Positions 6,487 through 15,482 of a stretch of 37,503 bases of DNA are shown here, piece by piece (positions within the stretch are counted from its first letter, which is position 1; each line of letters opens with the position of its first letter). Origin of the DNA: Lachnospiraceae bacterium (GTDB lineage Bacteria > Bacillota > Clostridia > Lachnospirales > Lachnospiraceae); the NCBI GenBank assembly GCA_019421365.1, contig JAHZFJ010000037.1, forward strand, positions 1 to 37,503. Direction: 5' to 3'. Below the pieces are notes generated by a model that was given only the letters and a program-made list of their open reading frames with translations, made no database searches and was not told the DNA's origin. Position numbers and translations under genes: made by a program.

Positions 6487-6546
6487 GACTTATCGGGTTA
6501 AATCAAATACTCACTTCGTTCGTGCTTGATTTACTTCCGATAAGTC
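6487..6546 (-). terminator. Compound hairpin overlapping the end of the ABC exporter gene
   Basis: Inverted arms GACTTATCGG (6487-6496) and CCGATAAGTC (6537-6546) enclose a second pair, TAAATCAA (6499-6506) and TTGATTTA (6526-6533). The stop codon of the exporter (6531-6533) lies in the inner arm, so the last codons are part of the stem. There is no T tract, so termination is uncertain; it may protect the mRNA 3' end. Confidence 0.45.
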
Positions 6547-8270
6547 ATGTTATACAACTCAGCATAGATTCCTTCTAGTTCTAGTAACTCTTCGTGTGTA
6601 CCCTTTTCGCTAATCCCATCTTCTGTTAACACAATTATATTCTCTGCGTTACGAATTGTCGATAGTCTATGAGCGATTACAAATGTGGTTCTATTCTTTG
6701 CTAACTTCTCTAATGATTCCTGTACAACCTTTTCTGACTCATTATCAAGGGCTGAGGTTGCCTCGTCAAATATTAAAATTGGTGGATTTTTCAAGAATAC
6801 TCTAGCTATACTTAAACGCTGTTTCTGACCCCCTGATAATTTAACTCCCCGTTGTCCTATATACGTATTGTACCCATCTGGGAGTTCCATTATGAATTCA
6901 TGTGCGTTAGCATTCTTTGCTGCCTCTATGATTTCTTCATCAGAAGCATCCATATTACCATATCGTATATTATCCATAACTGTTCCAGCGAATAGATATA
7001 CATCTTGTTGTACAATACCGATGTTCTTACGTAACGAATACAAGCAAATATCTTTAACATCTGTTCCATCGATGCGGATACTTCCGTTAGTAACCTCATA
7101 AAAACGTGGTATCAAGCTACACATAGTGGTTTTTCCCACACCTGATGGGCCAACCAATGCTACATATTCACCTGGTCTAACATGAAGATTTATGTCACGA
7201 AATACTTCCGATATCGTGTCGTTATATTGATATGCAACATCTTTGAATTCAATCTCACCTTTTACATCGGCAAGAGTAATAGCATCTTTGTTATCAACGA
7301 TGTCTGGCTCAACTGCTAAAATTTCTAAGTAACGATCAAATCCAGTAATTCCGTTTTGAAATTGTTCTGTAAAGTTAATTAACTGTTTTACAGGATCAAC
7401 TAAGTTATTAATATATAACAGATAAGTCAGTAAATCGGACAATTGAATAATATCTTTTACGATAAATACTCCACCACCAATGATAACTGCTACATTGATT
7501 AACGTTGTGAATGCTCCTAACCCAGAATGAAAGATTGCCATAATAAAGTAACTGTTACTCTTCGCTTCAACAAATTGTCCATTGCTTTTATGAAATTTTT
7601 CTAATTCTACATCTTCATTAGCAAATGATTTCACAACTCGTATTCCAGATAGAGTATCTTCAATTTGCGAATTAATATCAGCAACACGCTCTCTATTACC
7701 TTTGAATGCGTGATGCATCTTCGATTTTAGCCTATATGCAAAAATGAACATAACTGGGATTATTGAGAACACAATTAGTGTTAGTGGTACATTGATAAAT
7801 AAAAGAATAACAAATGCTCCAATGAATTTGATTAATGAGATTACGATATCTTCTGGTCCATGATGACACAGTTCCGTAAGATCGAATAGATCATTGGTGA
7901 CTCTAGACATTAATTGTCCTATTTTTTGATTATCATAAAAGTTAAAAGATAGTTTCTGATAATGTGCAAATATTTCGTCTCTCATATCATGCTCCATCTT
8001 TGCACCCATCACATGACCTTGGTAATTGATAAAGAATTTGCAAACAAATTCAACTACAATTAATCCAATCATAACAAATGTTAATTTGATAATAATTTGT
8101 AACGCTTCGCTCATTTCGTACTGAACCAACACAGTATTCGTTATATATCTTACAATCATAGGATATACTAGTGTGATTGCTGCTGCCATTATAGCAAAGA
8201 ACATATCTGCAAAGAATAATCCTTTGTACGGCTTATAGTACGATATGAATTTTTTAGCCTTTGAACTCAT
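6531..8270 (-). CDS. ABC transporter, fused permease/ATPase (MsbA/LmrA-type exporter)
   Basis: A 579-residue half-transporter that should work as a homodimer in the cytoplasmic membrane. Residues 1-310 hold six membrane helices. Residues 335-579 hold the nucleotide-binding domain with Walker A GPSGVGKTT, signature LSGGQKQR, Walker B ILIFDEATSALD and the H-loop AHRLS. Family members export lipids, drugs or peptides; the substrate cannot be read from sequence. AGGAGG lies 7 nt before the ATG. It stands alone between the pfkA terminator and the palindrome/sigma region. Its final codons lie inside a hairpin. Confidence 0.93.
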   Translation of the reverse strand: MSSKAKKFISYYKPYKGLFFADMFFAIMAAAITLVYPMIVRYITNTVLVQYEMSEALQIIIKLTFVMIGLIVVEFVCKFFINYQGHVMGAKMEHDMRDEIFAHYQKLSFNFYDNQKIGQLMSRVTNDLFDLTELCHHGPEDIVISLIKFIGAFVILLFINVPLTLIVFSIIPVMFIFAYRLKSKMHHAFKGNRERVADINSQIEDTLSGIRVVKSFANEDVELEKFHKSNGQFVEAKSNSYFIMAIFHSGLGAFTTLINVAVIIGGGVFIVKDIIQLSDLLTYLLYINNLVDPVKQLINFTEQFQNGITGFDRYLEILAVEPDIVDNKDAITLADVKGEIEFKDVAYQYNDTISEVFRDINLHVRPGEYVALVGPSGVGKTTMCSLIPRFYEVTNGSIRIDGTDVKDICLYSLRKNIGIVQQDVYLFAGTVMDNIRYGNMDASDEEIIEAAKNANAHEFIMELPDGYNTYIGQRGVKLSGGQKQRLSIARVFLKNPPILIFDEATSALDNESEKVVQESLEKLAKNRTTFVIAHRLSTIRNAENIIVLTEDGISEKGTHEELLELEGIYAELYNMTYRK

Positions 8271-8329
8271 ATTTTCCTCCTACTAATAGTAATCGCTTCT
8301 TTAAGTAGCCTTACTACTTCCCTTTACTT

Positions 8330-8380
8330 ATATAAAGAGCTGTCACACTGGGGATAAACTCCTGTTCATGTGACAGCTCT
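8330..8380 (-). terminator. Terminator after pfkA
   Basis: On the minus strand, AGAGCTGTCACA (8369-8380) pairs with the inverted copy at 8336-8347 across a 21-nt loop. The 12-bp stem is followed by TTTATAT. The T run is short but the stem is strong. It separates pfkA from the ABC exporter gene. Confidence 0.75.
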
Positions 8381-8410
8381 CATTTACTCAATAACAAATT
8401 TACACATTAA

Positions 8411-9385
8411 TTATCTAGATAATTTTTTTGAGATATCGAATAAATATTGATCGATATCCTTAGTCATGTTAAGTGCTTCTTCGATATCATAATCTACGAA
8501 TTCACCATTTCTATATCCTACTACACGGTTTGTAGCTCCTGCACATAGTAAATCAACTGCTTTTGCACCCATAGCAGACGCATAAACTCTATCTTTACAT
8601 GTTGGACTTCCACCTCTTTGGATATGACCAATGACAGTTGCTCTAGTTTCCATACCAGTAGCCGCTTCGATTCTCTTAGCCATTGCATAAGAGTCACCAA
8701 TACCTTCAGCATTAATGATGATATGATGTTTTTTACCGATTTTTCTCTTTTCAATGATGTTGTTAATAATTCTATTCTCATTGTGATCGTATCTTTCAGT
8801 AATAAGAATATCTTCTGCACCATTAGCAATACCACACCATAAAGCGATGTAACCAGCATTTCTTCCCATTACTTCAATGATACTACATCTTTCATGTGAA
8901 GTTGAAGTATCTCTTACTTTATCAATCGCTTCCATAGCTGTATTAACTGCTGTATCGAAACCGATTGTATAGTCTGTGCAAGCGATATCTAAGTCAATTG
9001 TTCCTGGAAGTGCTATTGTGTTAATTCCTAAATTAGCAAGTTTTTTCGCTCCTTGGAATGAACCGTCACCACCAATAACTACAACACCATCGATACCATG
9101 TTTCTTACAGATCTCAGCACCTTTTTTTTGTCCTTCTTCTGTTCTGAATTCAGCACAACGAGCTGTGTAAAGAAGTGTTCCACCTCTTGAAATGATATCT
9201 GCAACACTTTTAGCGTCCATGTCAAATATATCTTCTTCTAAGAGACCACTATAACCTCTTCTGATACCTTTAACCTTTTTACCTGCTGCAAGTGCTGTTC
9301 TTACGACTGCTCTGATTGCGGCGTTCATACCAGGCGCATCACCACCACTTGTCAATATACCAATTGTATTGATTTCTTTTGCCAT
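8411..9385 (-). CDS. pfkA: ATP-dependent 6-phosphofructokinase
   Basis: A 324-residue group A phosphofructokinase that converts fructose 6-phosphate and ATP to fructose 1,6-bisphosphate. Motifs seen are TSGGDAPGMNAAIR, the ATP-site GGDGS (Gly as in ATP users, not Asp as in PPi users), PGTID (Gly not Lys, also an ATP-type mark), EVMGRNAG, and GHIQRGG with its sugar-phosphate Arg. One oddity is the catalytic loop, TIDLD where most family members have TIDND; both Asp are kept. GGAGG lies 9 nt before the ATG. It follows dnaE by 137 bp, the dnaE-pfkA order common in Firmicutes. Confidence 0.95.
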   Translation of the reverse strand: MAKEINTIGILTSGGDAPGMNAAIRAVVRTALAAGKKVKGIRRGYSGLLEEDIFDMDAKSVADIISRGGTLLYTARCAEFRTEEGQKKGAEICKKHGIDGVVVIGGDGSFQGAKKLANLGINTIALPGTIDLDIACTDYTIGFDTAVNTAMEAIDKVRDTSTSHERCSIIEVMGRNAGYIALWCGIANGAEDILITERYDHNENRIINNIIEKRKIGKKHHIIINAEGIGDSYAMAKRIEAATGMETRATVIGHIQRGGSPTCKDRVYASAMGAKAVDLLCAGATNRVVGYRNGEFVDYDIEEALNMTKDIDQYLFDISKKLSR

Positions 9386-9522
9386 AATAAAAAACCTCCA
9401 TGAGATATTTATTTATAGTAACTGTATAGCTATGCAACTTCTCAAAAGTTGAATGCACAAAATGAATGCCCTTCATCTTGATCATTACTATTCACTTGTA
9501 ACTGCTTATAATCTTCTACATT

Positions 9523-12500
9523 TTAATCCATTTTACCACGTTTTTCAATACTCTTTTCGATAATTTTCACATTATCGGGGCCATAAACCCCTTTTAATTT
9601 CTGTATTATTTCAAGGTTCGCATGAATGGTTCTGCTTCTTGGCAATACTTTCTTTGCTTTTTCTGCTTCACAATAGACGATAACCTGATCTTTCCCATCA
9701 CTTTCACTTAATAACTCGTATAACTCTTGCTCTTTTAATAAGAATTCGTCTTTTGTAGGAAACTTAATCCATACATCTTTTGGAATAGAATCAAAAGGTA
9801 TAATCTCACTACAAATCATCTTCGCAGGTTTATCCTCTTCCACTGTAATCTTACCTTTAATAAATACTTTATTATCTTCTAATAAGTGTTCTTTATAACG
9901 TTCATAATCTCTAGGGAAGATGATTACTTCCACATTACCGAATAAATCTTCTAACGTGATAAATGCCATCATTGAGTTATTCCTAGTAGCTTTAACCGTT
10001 TTTGCTGTAATCATCCCACCAATTATAGCCGTTTCACCATCTTCTACCTTCACGCAGTTTGTTTCTTCATCTAATACAAAATCAGTTGAATATGCAGTAA
10101 TATTCTTTTTCCACAAGGATTCGAATTCTTGTAATGGATGTCCACTTACATATATTCCAAGAACTTCTTTTTCAAACCCTAGTAACATATCCATTGTAAA
10201 CTCACCTACATCAGGCATCTGAATCTCTTCCACTTTTTCTTCCTCGCCCATAAAATCAAACAAGGAAAATTGACCTGTGATAGAATCCTTCTTCTCACGA
10301 TTCACATCTTCTAATACTTTAACATAGACCATCATCTTCTGTCTTCTTGTCCCAGGCAAACTATCTACAGCACCTGATTTAATGAAACTTTCGATGGTCC
10401 TTTTGTTAATCTCTTTGCCTGTTAATCGCTTCGCAAAATCCTTTAGATTAAGGAACTTACCATTCTCATCTCTCTCAGTTACAATCGCATCAATAACAGG
10501 TCTACCAAGCCCCTTAATTGCGCTCAAGCCATAACGAATATCCGTTCCAGAAACAGAGAAACTACCTTCTCCTTCATTGATATCTGGCGGAAGGATCTGA
10601 ATTCCCATCTGTCTACAACTATAGATATACTCTGATACTTTTGATGGATTATCCATTACCGATGTCATTAACGCAGCCATAAATTCTACTGGATAATAAT
10701 GCTTTAGATAGGCTGTTTGATAAGAAACAACGGCATAAGCTGCTGCGTGCGACTTGTTAAATGCGTATTTCGCAAAGTCAGTCATCTCATCGTAGATATG
10801 GTTTGCAACTGCTTCAGGTATTCCGTTATTTACGCAGCCCTTAACGCCTTCTTCTTCATTACCATATACAAAGTTCTGACGCTCTTTTTCCATAACAGAA
10901 GCTTTCTTCTTAGACATGGCACGACGTACTAAGTCACTTCGTCCATAGCTATATCCTGCAAGATCACGAACAATCTGCATAACCTGTTCTTGATATACAA
11001 TACAACCATAAGTTGGTGCAAGAATCGGCTCTAATTGTGGACACTCGTATACGATGGAATTCTGTTCATTCTTACCTCTTATATACTTTGGTATGAAGTC
11101 CATTGGACCCGGTCTGTATAATGAGATACCCGCTATAATATCTTCAAGACTTTGGGGTTTTAATTCCTTCATGAAGTTCTTCATACCAGCACTTTCAAGC
11201 TGGAATATTCCATCTGTTTTACCAGAACCAATTAATTCAAATACACCTTTATCTGCATAGTCAATATGATCAATATCTAGTTGCTTATCCTCTGGCAACT
11301 TCCTATTCACTAATCTGACTGCGTTCTGTATAACCGTTAGAGTACGTAGCCCTAAGAAATCCATTTTTAATAGTCCTAATTCCTCTAGCGTTGTCATGGT
11401 GAACTGCGTTGTGATTGTTTCATCCGATGCTCTAGATAACGGTACATATTCATCAACAGATTCTTTACTGATTACAACACCCGCTGCATGCATAGAAGTA
11501 TGCCTTGGCAACCCTTCTAGTTTCATAGACATATCTAGAAGATACTTTGCTTGTTCATCCGAATTATATAATGTCTTTAACTCCGGATTCATATCGATTG
11601 CTTTCTTAATCGTGATACCAAGTTCTGTTGGAATCATCTTGGCAATACTATCTACATAGGCATATGGTAAATCAAGTGCTCGTCCTATATCACGAATAAC
11701 CATCTTTGCTGCCATTGTTCCAAATGTTACGATCTGCACCACGCGGTCCTTACCATACTTACGTACAACATAATCAATTACTTCTTGTCTACGTTCGAAG
11801 CAAAAATCGATATCAATATCGGGCATTGTCAAACGTTCTGGATTTAGAAAACGCTCAAACAGTAGATTATATTTGATTGGATCAATATTAGTGATACCAA
11901 GGGTATATGAAACGATACTTCCAGCCGCTGAACCACGCCCTGGTCCCACCATAATTCCATTGTCTCTTGCATATTTAATAAAGTCCCAAGTAATTAAAAA
12001 GTAATCGACAAACCCCATGCTATGAATGGTCTCTAATTCGTATGTCAAACGTTCTCTTAGTTCATCAGAAGGATTTTGATACCGCACCTCTAATCCTTCA
12101 TTACATAATTTTTGAAGATACTCCCATGCAGAATATCCATCAGGTACGTCATAACTTGGTAATTTATACTCTCCGAATACAATCTCCACATTACAACGTT
12201 CTGCTATCTTATTAGTATTCTCTAACGCCTCTTTCGCGTAAGGGAATAATTCTTCCATCTCCGCTGGAGACTTAACATAATATTGTCCCCCTTCATAGCG
12301 CATACGGTTTTCATCTTCAACCTTCTTCTGCGTCTGAATACATAGAAGAATATCATGGGGCTCTTCATCACTTGCTAATGTATAATGAATATCATTCGTT
12401 GCAACAAGTGGAATTCCTGTATCACGGTTTAGCCTAAGCATGCCTTGATTTACGGTCTTTTGCTCTGGTATTCCATGATCTTGTATCTCTAAGAAGAAAT

Positions 12501-13005
12501 TATTCTCTCCAAATACCTCCTGTAGGCGCAAGGCTTCTTTCTTCGCTTCTTCATAGAAGCCTTTTCTAAGATTACTTGCAACAATCCCCGCTAAACAAGC
12601 GCTTAACGCAATTACCCCTTCATGATACTGTTCTAATACTTCGTAATCTACCCTAGGCTTATAGTAGAATCCTTCTGTAAAACCTCTTGATACAATCTTC
12701 ATCAAGTTATGGAAACCCGTATCATTCTCAGCTAATAACACAAGATGGTTATAACGAGTGTCATTGTTGTTCTCTCTATCAAATCGTGACCCTGATGTCA
12801 CGTATACTTCACAACCTAAGATTGGTTTAATGCCTTGTGCTTTTGCAGCTCGGTAAAAATCAATTGCTCCATACATTACACCGTGGTCCGTTATAGCAAC
12901 ACTGGTCATCCCTAATTCTTTGACCCTTGCTATTAATTCTGTTATTTTATTTGATCCATCTAGCAAGCTATACTCGGTATGGACGTGTAAGTGTGTAAAG
13001 TTCAT
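9523..13005 (-). CDS. dnaE: DNA polymerase III alpha subunit (DnaE)
   Basis: A 1160-residue C-family replicative polymerase. The N-terminal PHP domain begins FTHLHVHTEYSLLDGSNKI. The palm has GPGRGSAAGS and the catalytic PDIDIDF. The tau/DNA-binding part and helix-hairpin-helix region follow (GIQILPPDINEGEGSF), and a C-terminal OB fold lies around residues 985-1075. No DnaQ-like exonuclease is inserted, which separates it from PolC; in low-GC Gram-positives DnaE extends RNA primers for PolC. AGGAGG lies 8 nt before the ATG. It is upstream of pfkA and probably in the same transcript. Confidence 0.97.
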   Translation of the reverse strand: MNFTHLHVHTEYSLLDGSNKITELIARVKELGMTSVAITDHGVMYGAIDFYRAAKAQGIKPILGCEVYVTSGSRFDRENNNDTRYNHLVLLAENDTGFHNLMKIVSRGFTEGFYYKPRVDYEVLEQYHEGVIALSACLAGIVASNLRKGFYEEAKKEALRLQEVFGENNFFLEIQDHGIPEQKTVNQGMLRLNRDTGIPLVATNDIHYTLASDEEPHDILLCIQTQKKVEDENRMRYEGGQYYVKSPAEMEELFPYAKEALENTNKIAERCNVEIVFGEYKLPSYDVPDGYSAWEYLQKLCNEGLEVRYQNPSDELRERLTYELETIHSMGFVDYFLITWDFIKYARDNGIMVGPGRGSAAGSIVSYTLGITNIDPIKYNLLFERFLNPERLTMPDIDIDFCFERRQEVIDYVVRKYGKDRVVQIVTFGTMAAKMVIRDIGRALDLPYAYVDSIAKMIPTELGITIKKAIDMNPELKTLYNSDEQAKYLLDMSMKLEGLPRHTSMHAAGVVISKESVDEYVPLSRASDETITTQFTMTTLEELGLLKMDFLGLRTLTVIQNAVRLVNRKLPEDKQLDIDHIDYADKGVFELIGSGKTDGIFQLESAGMKNFMKELKPQSLEDIIAGISLYRPGPMDFIPKYIRGKNEQNSIVYECPQLEPILAPTYGCIVYQEQVMQIVRDLAGYSYGRSDLVRRAMSKKKASVMEKERQNFVYGNEEEGVKGCVNNGIPEAVANHIYDEMTDFAKYAFNKSHAAAYAVVSYQTAYLKHYYPVEFMAALMTSVMDNPSKVSEYIYSCRQMGIQILPPDINEGEGSFSVSGTDIRYGLSAIKGLGRPVIDAIVTERDENGKFLNLKDFAKRLTGKEINKRTIESFIKSGAVDSLPGTRRQKMMVYVKVLEDVNREKKDSITGQFSLFDFMGEEEKVEEIQMPDVGEFTMDMLLGFEKEVLGIYVSGHPLQEFESLWKKNITAYSTDFVLDEETNCVKVEDGETAIIGGMITAKTVKATRNNSMMAFITLEDLFGNVEVIIFPRDYERYKEHLLEDNKVFIKGKITVEEDKPAKMICSEIIPFDSIPKDVWIKFPTKDEFLLKEQELYELLSESDGKDQVIVYCEAEKAKKVLPRSRTIHANLEIIQKLKGVYGPDNVKIIEKSIEKRGKMD

Positions 13006-13055
13006 GATTTTCCTCCTTAAGTATTGTATGTACTGTCTCCTATATTCTCATAGTT

Positions 13056-13064
13056 ATCATAACA
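13056..13064 (-). promoter_or_regulatory. Possible extended -10 promoter for dnaE
   Basis: TGTTATGAT on the minus strand fits the TGnTATnnT extended -10 form, about 50 bp upstream of the dnaE ATG. No good -35 was seen at the proper spacing. Confidence 0.35.
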
Positions 13065-13115
13065 TCTTTTTTGGCCTATTACTAGTACAAATGTTCTCCA
13101 ATTACTTAGTGAAGT

Positions 13116-14030
13116 CTAGTGTGTAGTTTCAAAAATGTAAGTCTTGCCTTCTGATATATACAAAGAAATCTGCCCATTTACATCAACTTTATCTGTATAG
13201 TCTTTTAAATTACTAGATAAACATCTTACCTGATCACCATATTCCACCATTGCCGCATAATCAAGCGATACATTAATCTTAGCATGTACCATTAAATCAC
13301 CTAATTGCGCAAATTCAATTATTAGATACTCTTTCTTTTCTTTCGTTTCATTACGTAATTGCTCAATGATATTACTTTCTATATCAGTTGCTGCACGTAC
13401 ACGCAACATAAGGTTTAAATCCGTTACCTTCAACTCTCGTTTATCTTGTTGATTCCCATCAATAAACCATGCATATCTCTCTATTTTATCATCTCCTATG
13501 ATGCGTATCGTTATGCTTTTTTCACTCTTTATCAGCGTTGTAATCACAGCCTGTCTAAGCATAATCTCATCTAACTGTATATTCCTATTCTTCATTATGG
13601 AATCTGGTATCTGAATTGTAATCTCAACTTGATTGATATCATCGTTTTTTATATATTCTTTAATTACATCTGTAGGGCATTCTATATGTACCTTAAGTGG
13701 TTGTTGTACTGACGTTTCTCGTGCTAATTCTATTATTCTTTCATCGGAAAATTCTAACGTAACCTCAGCAGTTTTAATTCCTACTTGGTCTTCGCTAGTT
13801 TCCATATGTACACTCGGATAAACTTTAACTAATGATGTAATCACCTTATTATCTTTATCTCTTACTATTACAGGTTTTACTATCGATTCTTCCATCATCT
13901 TAACTTGCATAATTTGTGTATTATCATTTCCCTTAGCCTTCATCGTAACATCATTCCACATTGTCCCCTGTAAAAGACTTGTACATAACATACAAGTAGC
14001 TACAAAGACACAACCTTTTATACTTTTCAC
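13116..14030 (-). CDS. Secreted or membrane-anchored protein of unknown function
   Basis: I do not recognise this 304-residue protein. After a short basic start (KSIKG) there is one hydrophobic stretch (about residues 6-20), so it is probably exported or anchored. The rest looks like alternating beta strands with many Ile/Val/Glu/Lys. No catalytic motif was seen. The open frame runs to an ATG at 14090, but that ATG lies within the spacer of a good promoter (14081-14109), so translation must begin downstream. GTG at 14030 gives a normal signal peptide, although GGGAGG is 13 nt away. It is a single-gene unit between the Crh-like gene and dnaE. Confidence 0.6.
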   Translation of the reverse strand: MKSIKGCVFVATCMLCTSLLQGTMWNDVTMKAKGNDNTQIMQVKMMEESIVKPVIVRDKDNKVITSLVKVYPSVHMETSEDQVGIKTAEVTLEFSDERIIELARETSVQQPLKVHIECPTDVIKEYIKNDDINQVEITIQIPDSIMKNRNIQLDEIMLRQAVITTLIKSEKSITIRIIGDDKIERYAWFIDGNQQDKRELKVTDLNLMLRVRAATDIESNIIEQLRNETKEKKEYLIIEFAQLGDLMVHAKINVSLDYAAMVEYGDQVRCLSSNLKDYTDKVDVNGQISLYISEGKTYIFETTH

Positions 14031-14080
14031 TCTATTACATATGCCTCCCAACTTATTATTTGTTAATATTTTACATATTG

Positions 14081-14109
14081 ATAGTATCATCTACTGTACC
14101 CTTAGTCAA
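14081..14109 (-). promoter_or_regulatory. Sigma-A promoter of the unknown secreted protein gene
   Basis: Minus-strand TTGACT (14104-14109) and TACTAT (14081-14086) are 17 bp apart. The transcript would start near 14074, which rules out the ATG at 14090 as a start codon. Confidence 0.72.
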
Positions 14110-14159
14110 ACCATACCATCATTGATTTTTCGCCAAAGTATGCATTTTTACCTTTGAAC

Positions 14160-14217
14160 AAAACAAAAAGGCTATAGTAAAAGTAGTTCTAAGCCACCTT
14201 TACTATAACCTTTTTTC
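14160..14217 (-). terminator. Intrinsic terminator after the Crh-like gene
   Basis: GGTTATAGTAAA (14200-14211) pairs with TTTACTATAGCC (14171-14182) on the minus strand, one G-U pair, followed by TTTTTGTTTTG. A run of T also lies on the plus-strand side, so it may work both ways. Confidence 0.85.
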
Positions 14218-14230
14218 TTAATTCCCAATA

Positions 14231-14485
14231 TTATTTACTACTTAAATACTTTTCAATGTTCTCCATTGCTGCTTCTTCATCAGCGCCATCAGCGATAACT
14301 GTAACAGTTTCACCAGCAGCAATAGCAAGACTCATCATACCCATAATGCTCTTTGCATTTACTTTTTTCTCTTCACATTCAACATAAATGCTACTTTCGT
14401 ATTGGCTTGCTACTTGAACAAGCAAAGCTATTGGTCTAGCTTCTAAACCTGTTGGAATTTTAATTGTTATTTGTTTTGTAATCAT
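14231..14485 (-). CDS. HPr-family protein, Crh-like, with Glu at position 15
   Basis: An 84-residue protein with the HPr fold. The PTS phosphorylation loop reads PTGLEARPI: residue 15 is Glu where HPr has the catalytic His and B. subtilis Crh has Gln. It cannot carry sugar phosphate in the usual way. The regulatory Ser46 is kept in VNAKSIMGMMSL, the HprK target site. In B. subtilis, Crh phosphorylated on Ser46 is a co-repressor of CcpA, and its gene also follows whiA. The start overlaps the whiA stop by 4 nt (ATGA), so the two are coupled. A canonical His15 HPr must be elsewhere in the genome if the PTS is functional. Confidence 0.88.
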   Translation of the reverse strand: MITKQITIKIPTGLEARPIALLVQVASQYESSIYVECEEKKVNAKSIMGMMSLAIAAGETVTVIADGADEEAAMENIEKYLSSK

Positions 14486-15471
14486 AACTTCTCCTCCTTG
14501 TGTTCCCTTAAATTATCTGCAATAATACTTAATTTTCTTAATCTATGATTAACTCCTGATTTACCAATTGGTACGCTAAGCAATTGCCCTAATTCTTTCA
14601 AGGATGCTTCTGGGTGAGCCAATCGAAGGGTTGCTATTTCTTCTAATCCTTCATCTAATTCACCAAATCCAATTAATTTTTTGATAAATAGGATATCTTC
14701 CACTTGCTTTGAAGCCGCGGCAACAGTTTTATTAATATTTGCAGTTTCACAATTAACTTGTCTATTAATTGAATTTCTCATCTCTTTTAGTATTCGCACA
14801 TTTTCTAAATTCATTAAGGCAATATGTGCCTCCATTACATTTAATAAGTCTACGATTTGAGAACCTTCTTTTAAATATACTACAAAATACCGTTTTCGCT
14901 GAACGATTTTTGCTTCAATGCCAAAAACATTCAACATTTCTCGTAATTGAACGGCTTTTGGCCTTGTTGGTAGGGCTATTTCAAAGTGATACGCTTTACT
15001 CGGATCACTTATGGATCCAGAAGATATGAATGAACCTCTAATGAATGCTCTTTTACAACAAGTGTTCTGTATAACAATATTATCAACTATAGATAGATTT
15101 TCTTTTATATCTCCATCTTCAGTTATTAGCCTAGTTGCTTTTAAGATATTCTTCGCAACATCAGATTGTTTAACAACAACAATATATATATTTCCCTTTT
15201 TTAGTGTTTCATCTAAAACATTATTTCGTTCATACTTTTTGCGCCTTACTAATACTTCAGGTCTTACGTTAAAAGCTGCAATTAACAGATTTTGAAACTT
15301 TCTTGCTACTGTAAGATTCTCCGAATGAATCTTAATCATATATTCATCTTTAATAGATATAGAAACTCTACCACATAAACTAATGATAGCAGCAACTTCT
15401 GCTATTTGACAATGTCTAGCCGAATTAATTTGCTTTGATAATTCTTCCTTTACATCTTTTGAAAATGACAT
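14482..15471 (-). CDS. whiA: DNA-binding protein WhiA
   Basis: A 329-residue protein with an N-terminal domain related to LAGLIDADG homing endonucleases, lacking nuclease acidic motifs, and a C-terminal helix-turn-helix (HPEASLKELGQLLSVPIGKSGVNHRLRKL, about residues 275-303). In Firmicutes WhiA influences cell division and chromosome segregation; in actinomycetes it is a sporulation regulator. It lies 11 bp after rapZ and overlaps the Crh-like gene by 4 nt. The order rapZ-whiA-crh is ancestral in Firmicutes, although the yvcK/glmR gene normally between rapZ and whiA is missing here. Confidence 0.95.
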   Translation of the reverse strand: MSFSKDVKEELSKQINSARHCQIAEVAAIISLCGRVSISIKDEYMIKIHSENLTVARKFQNLLIAAFNVRPEVLVRRKKYERNNVLDETLKKGNIYIVVVKQSDVAKNILKATRLITEDGDIKENLSIVDNIVIQNTCCKRAFIRGSFISSGSISDPSKAYHFEIALPTRPKAVQLREMLNVFGIEAKIVQRKRYFVVYLKEGSQIVDLLNVMEAHIALMNLENVRILKEMRNSINRQVNCETANINKTVAAASKQVEDILFIKKLIGFGELDEGLEEIATLRLAHPEASLKELGQLLSVPIGKSGVNHRLRKLSIIADNLREHKEEKL

Positions 15472-15482
15472 TGTTCTTCACC

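Noticed and set aside
8521..8859. Minus-strand frame of 112 codons within pfkA
   Set aside because: It is an out-of-frame shadow of the conserved pfkA coding region.
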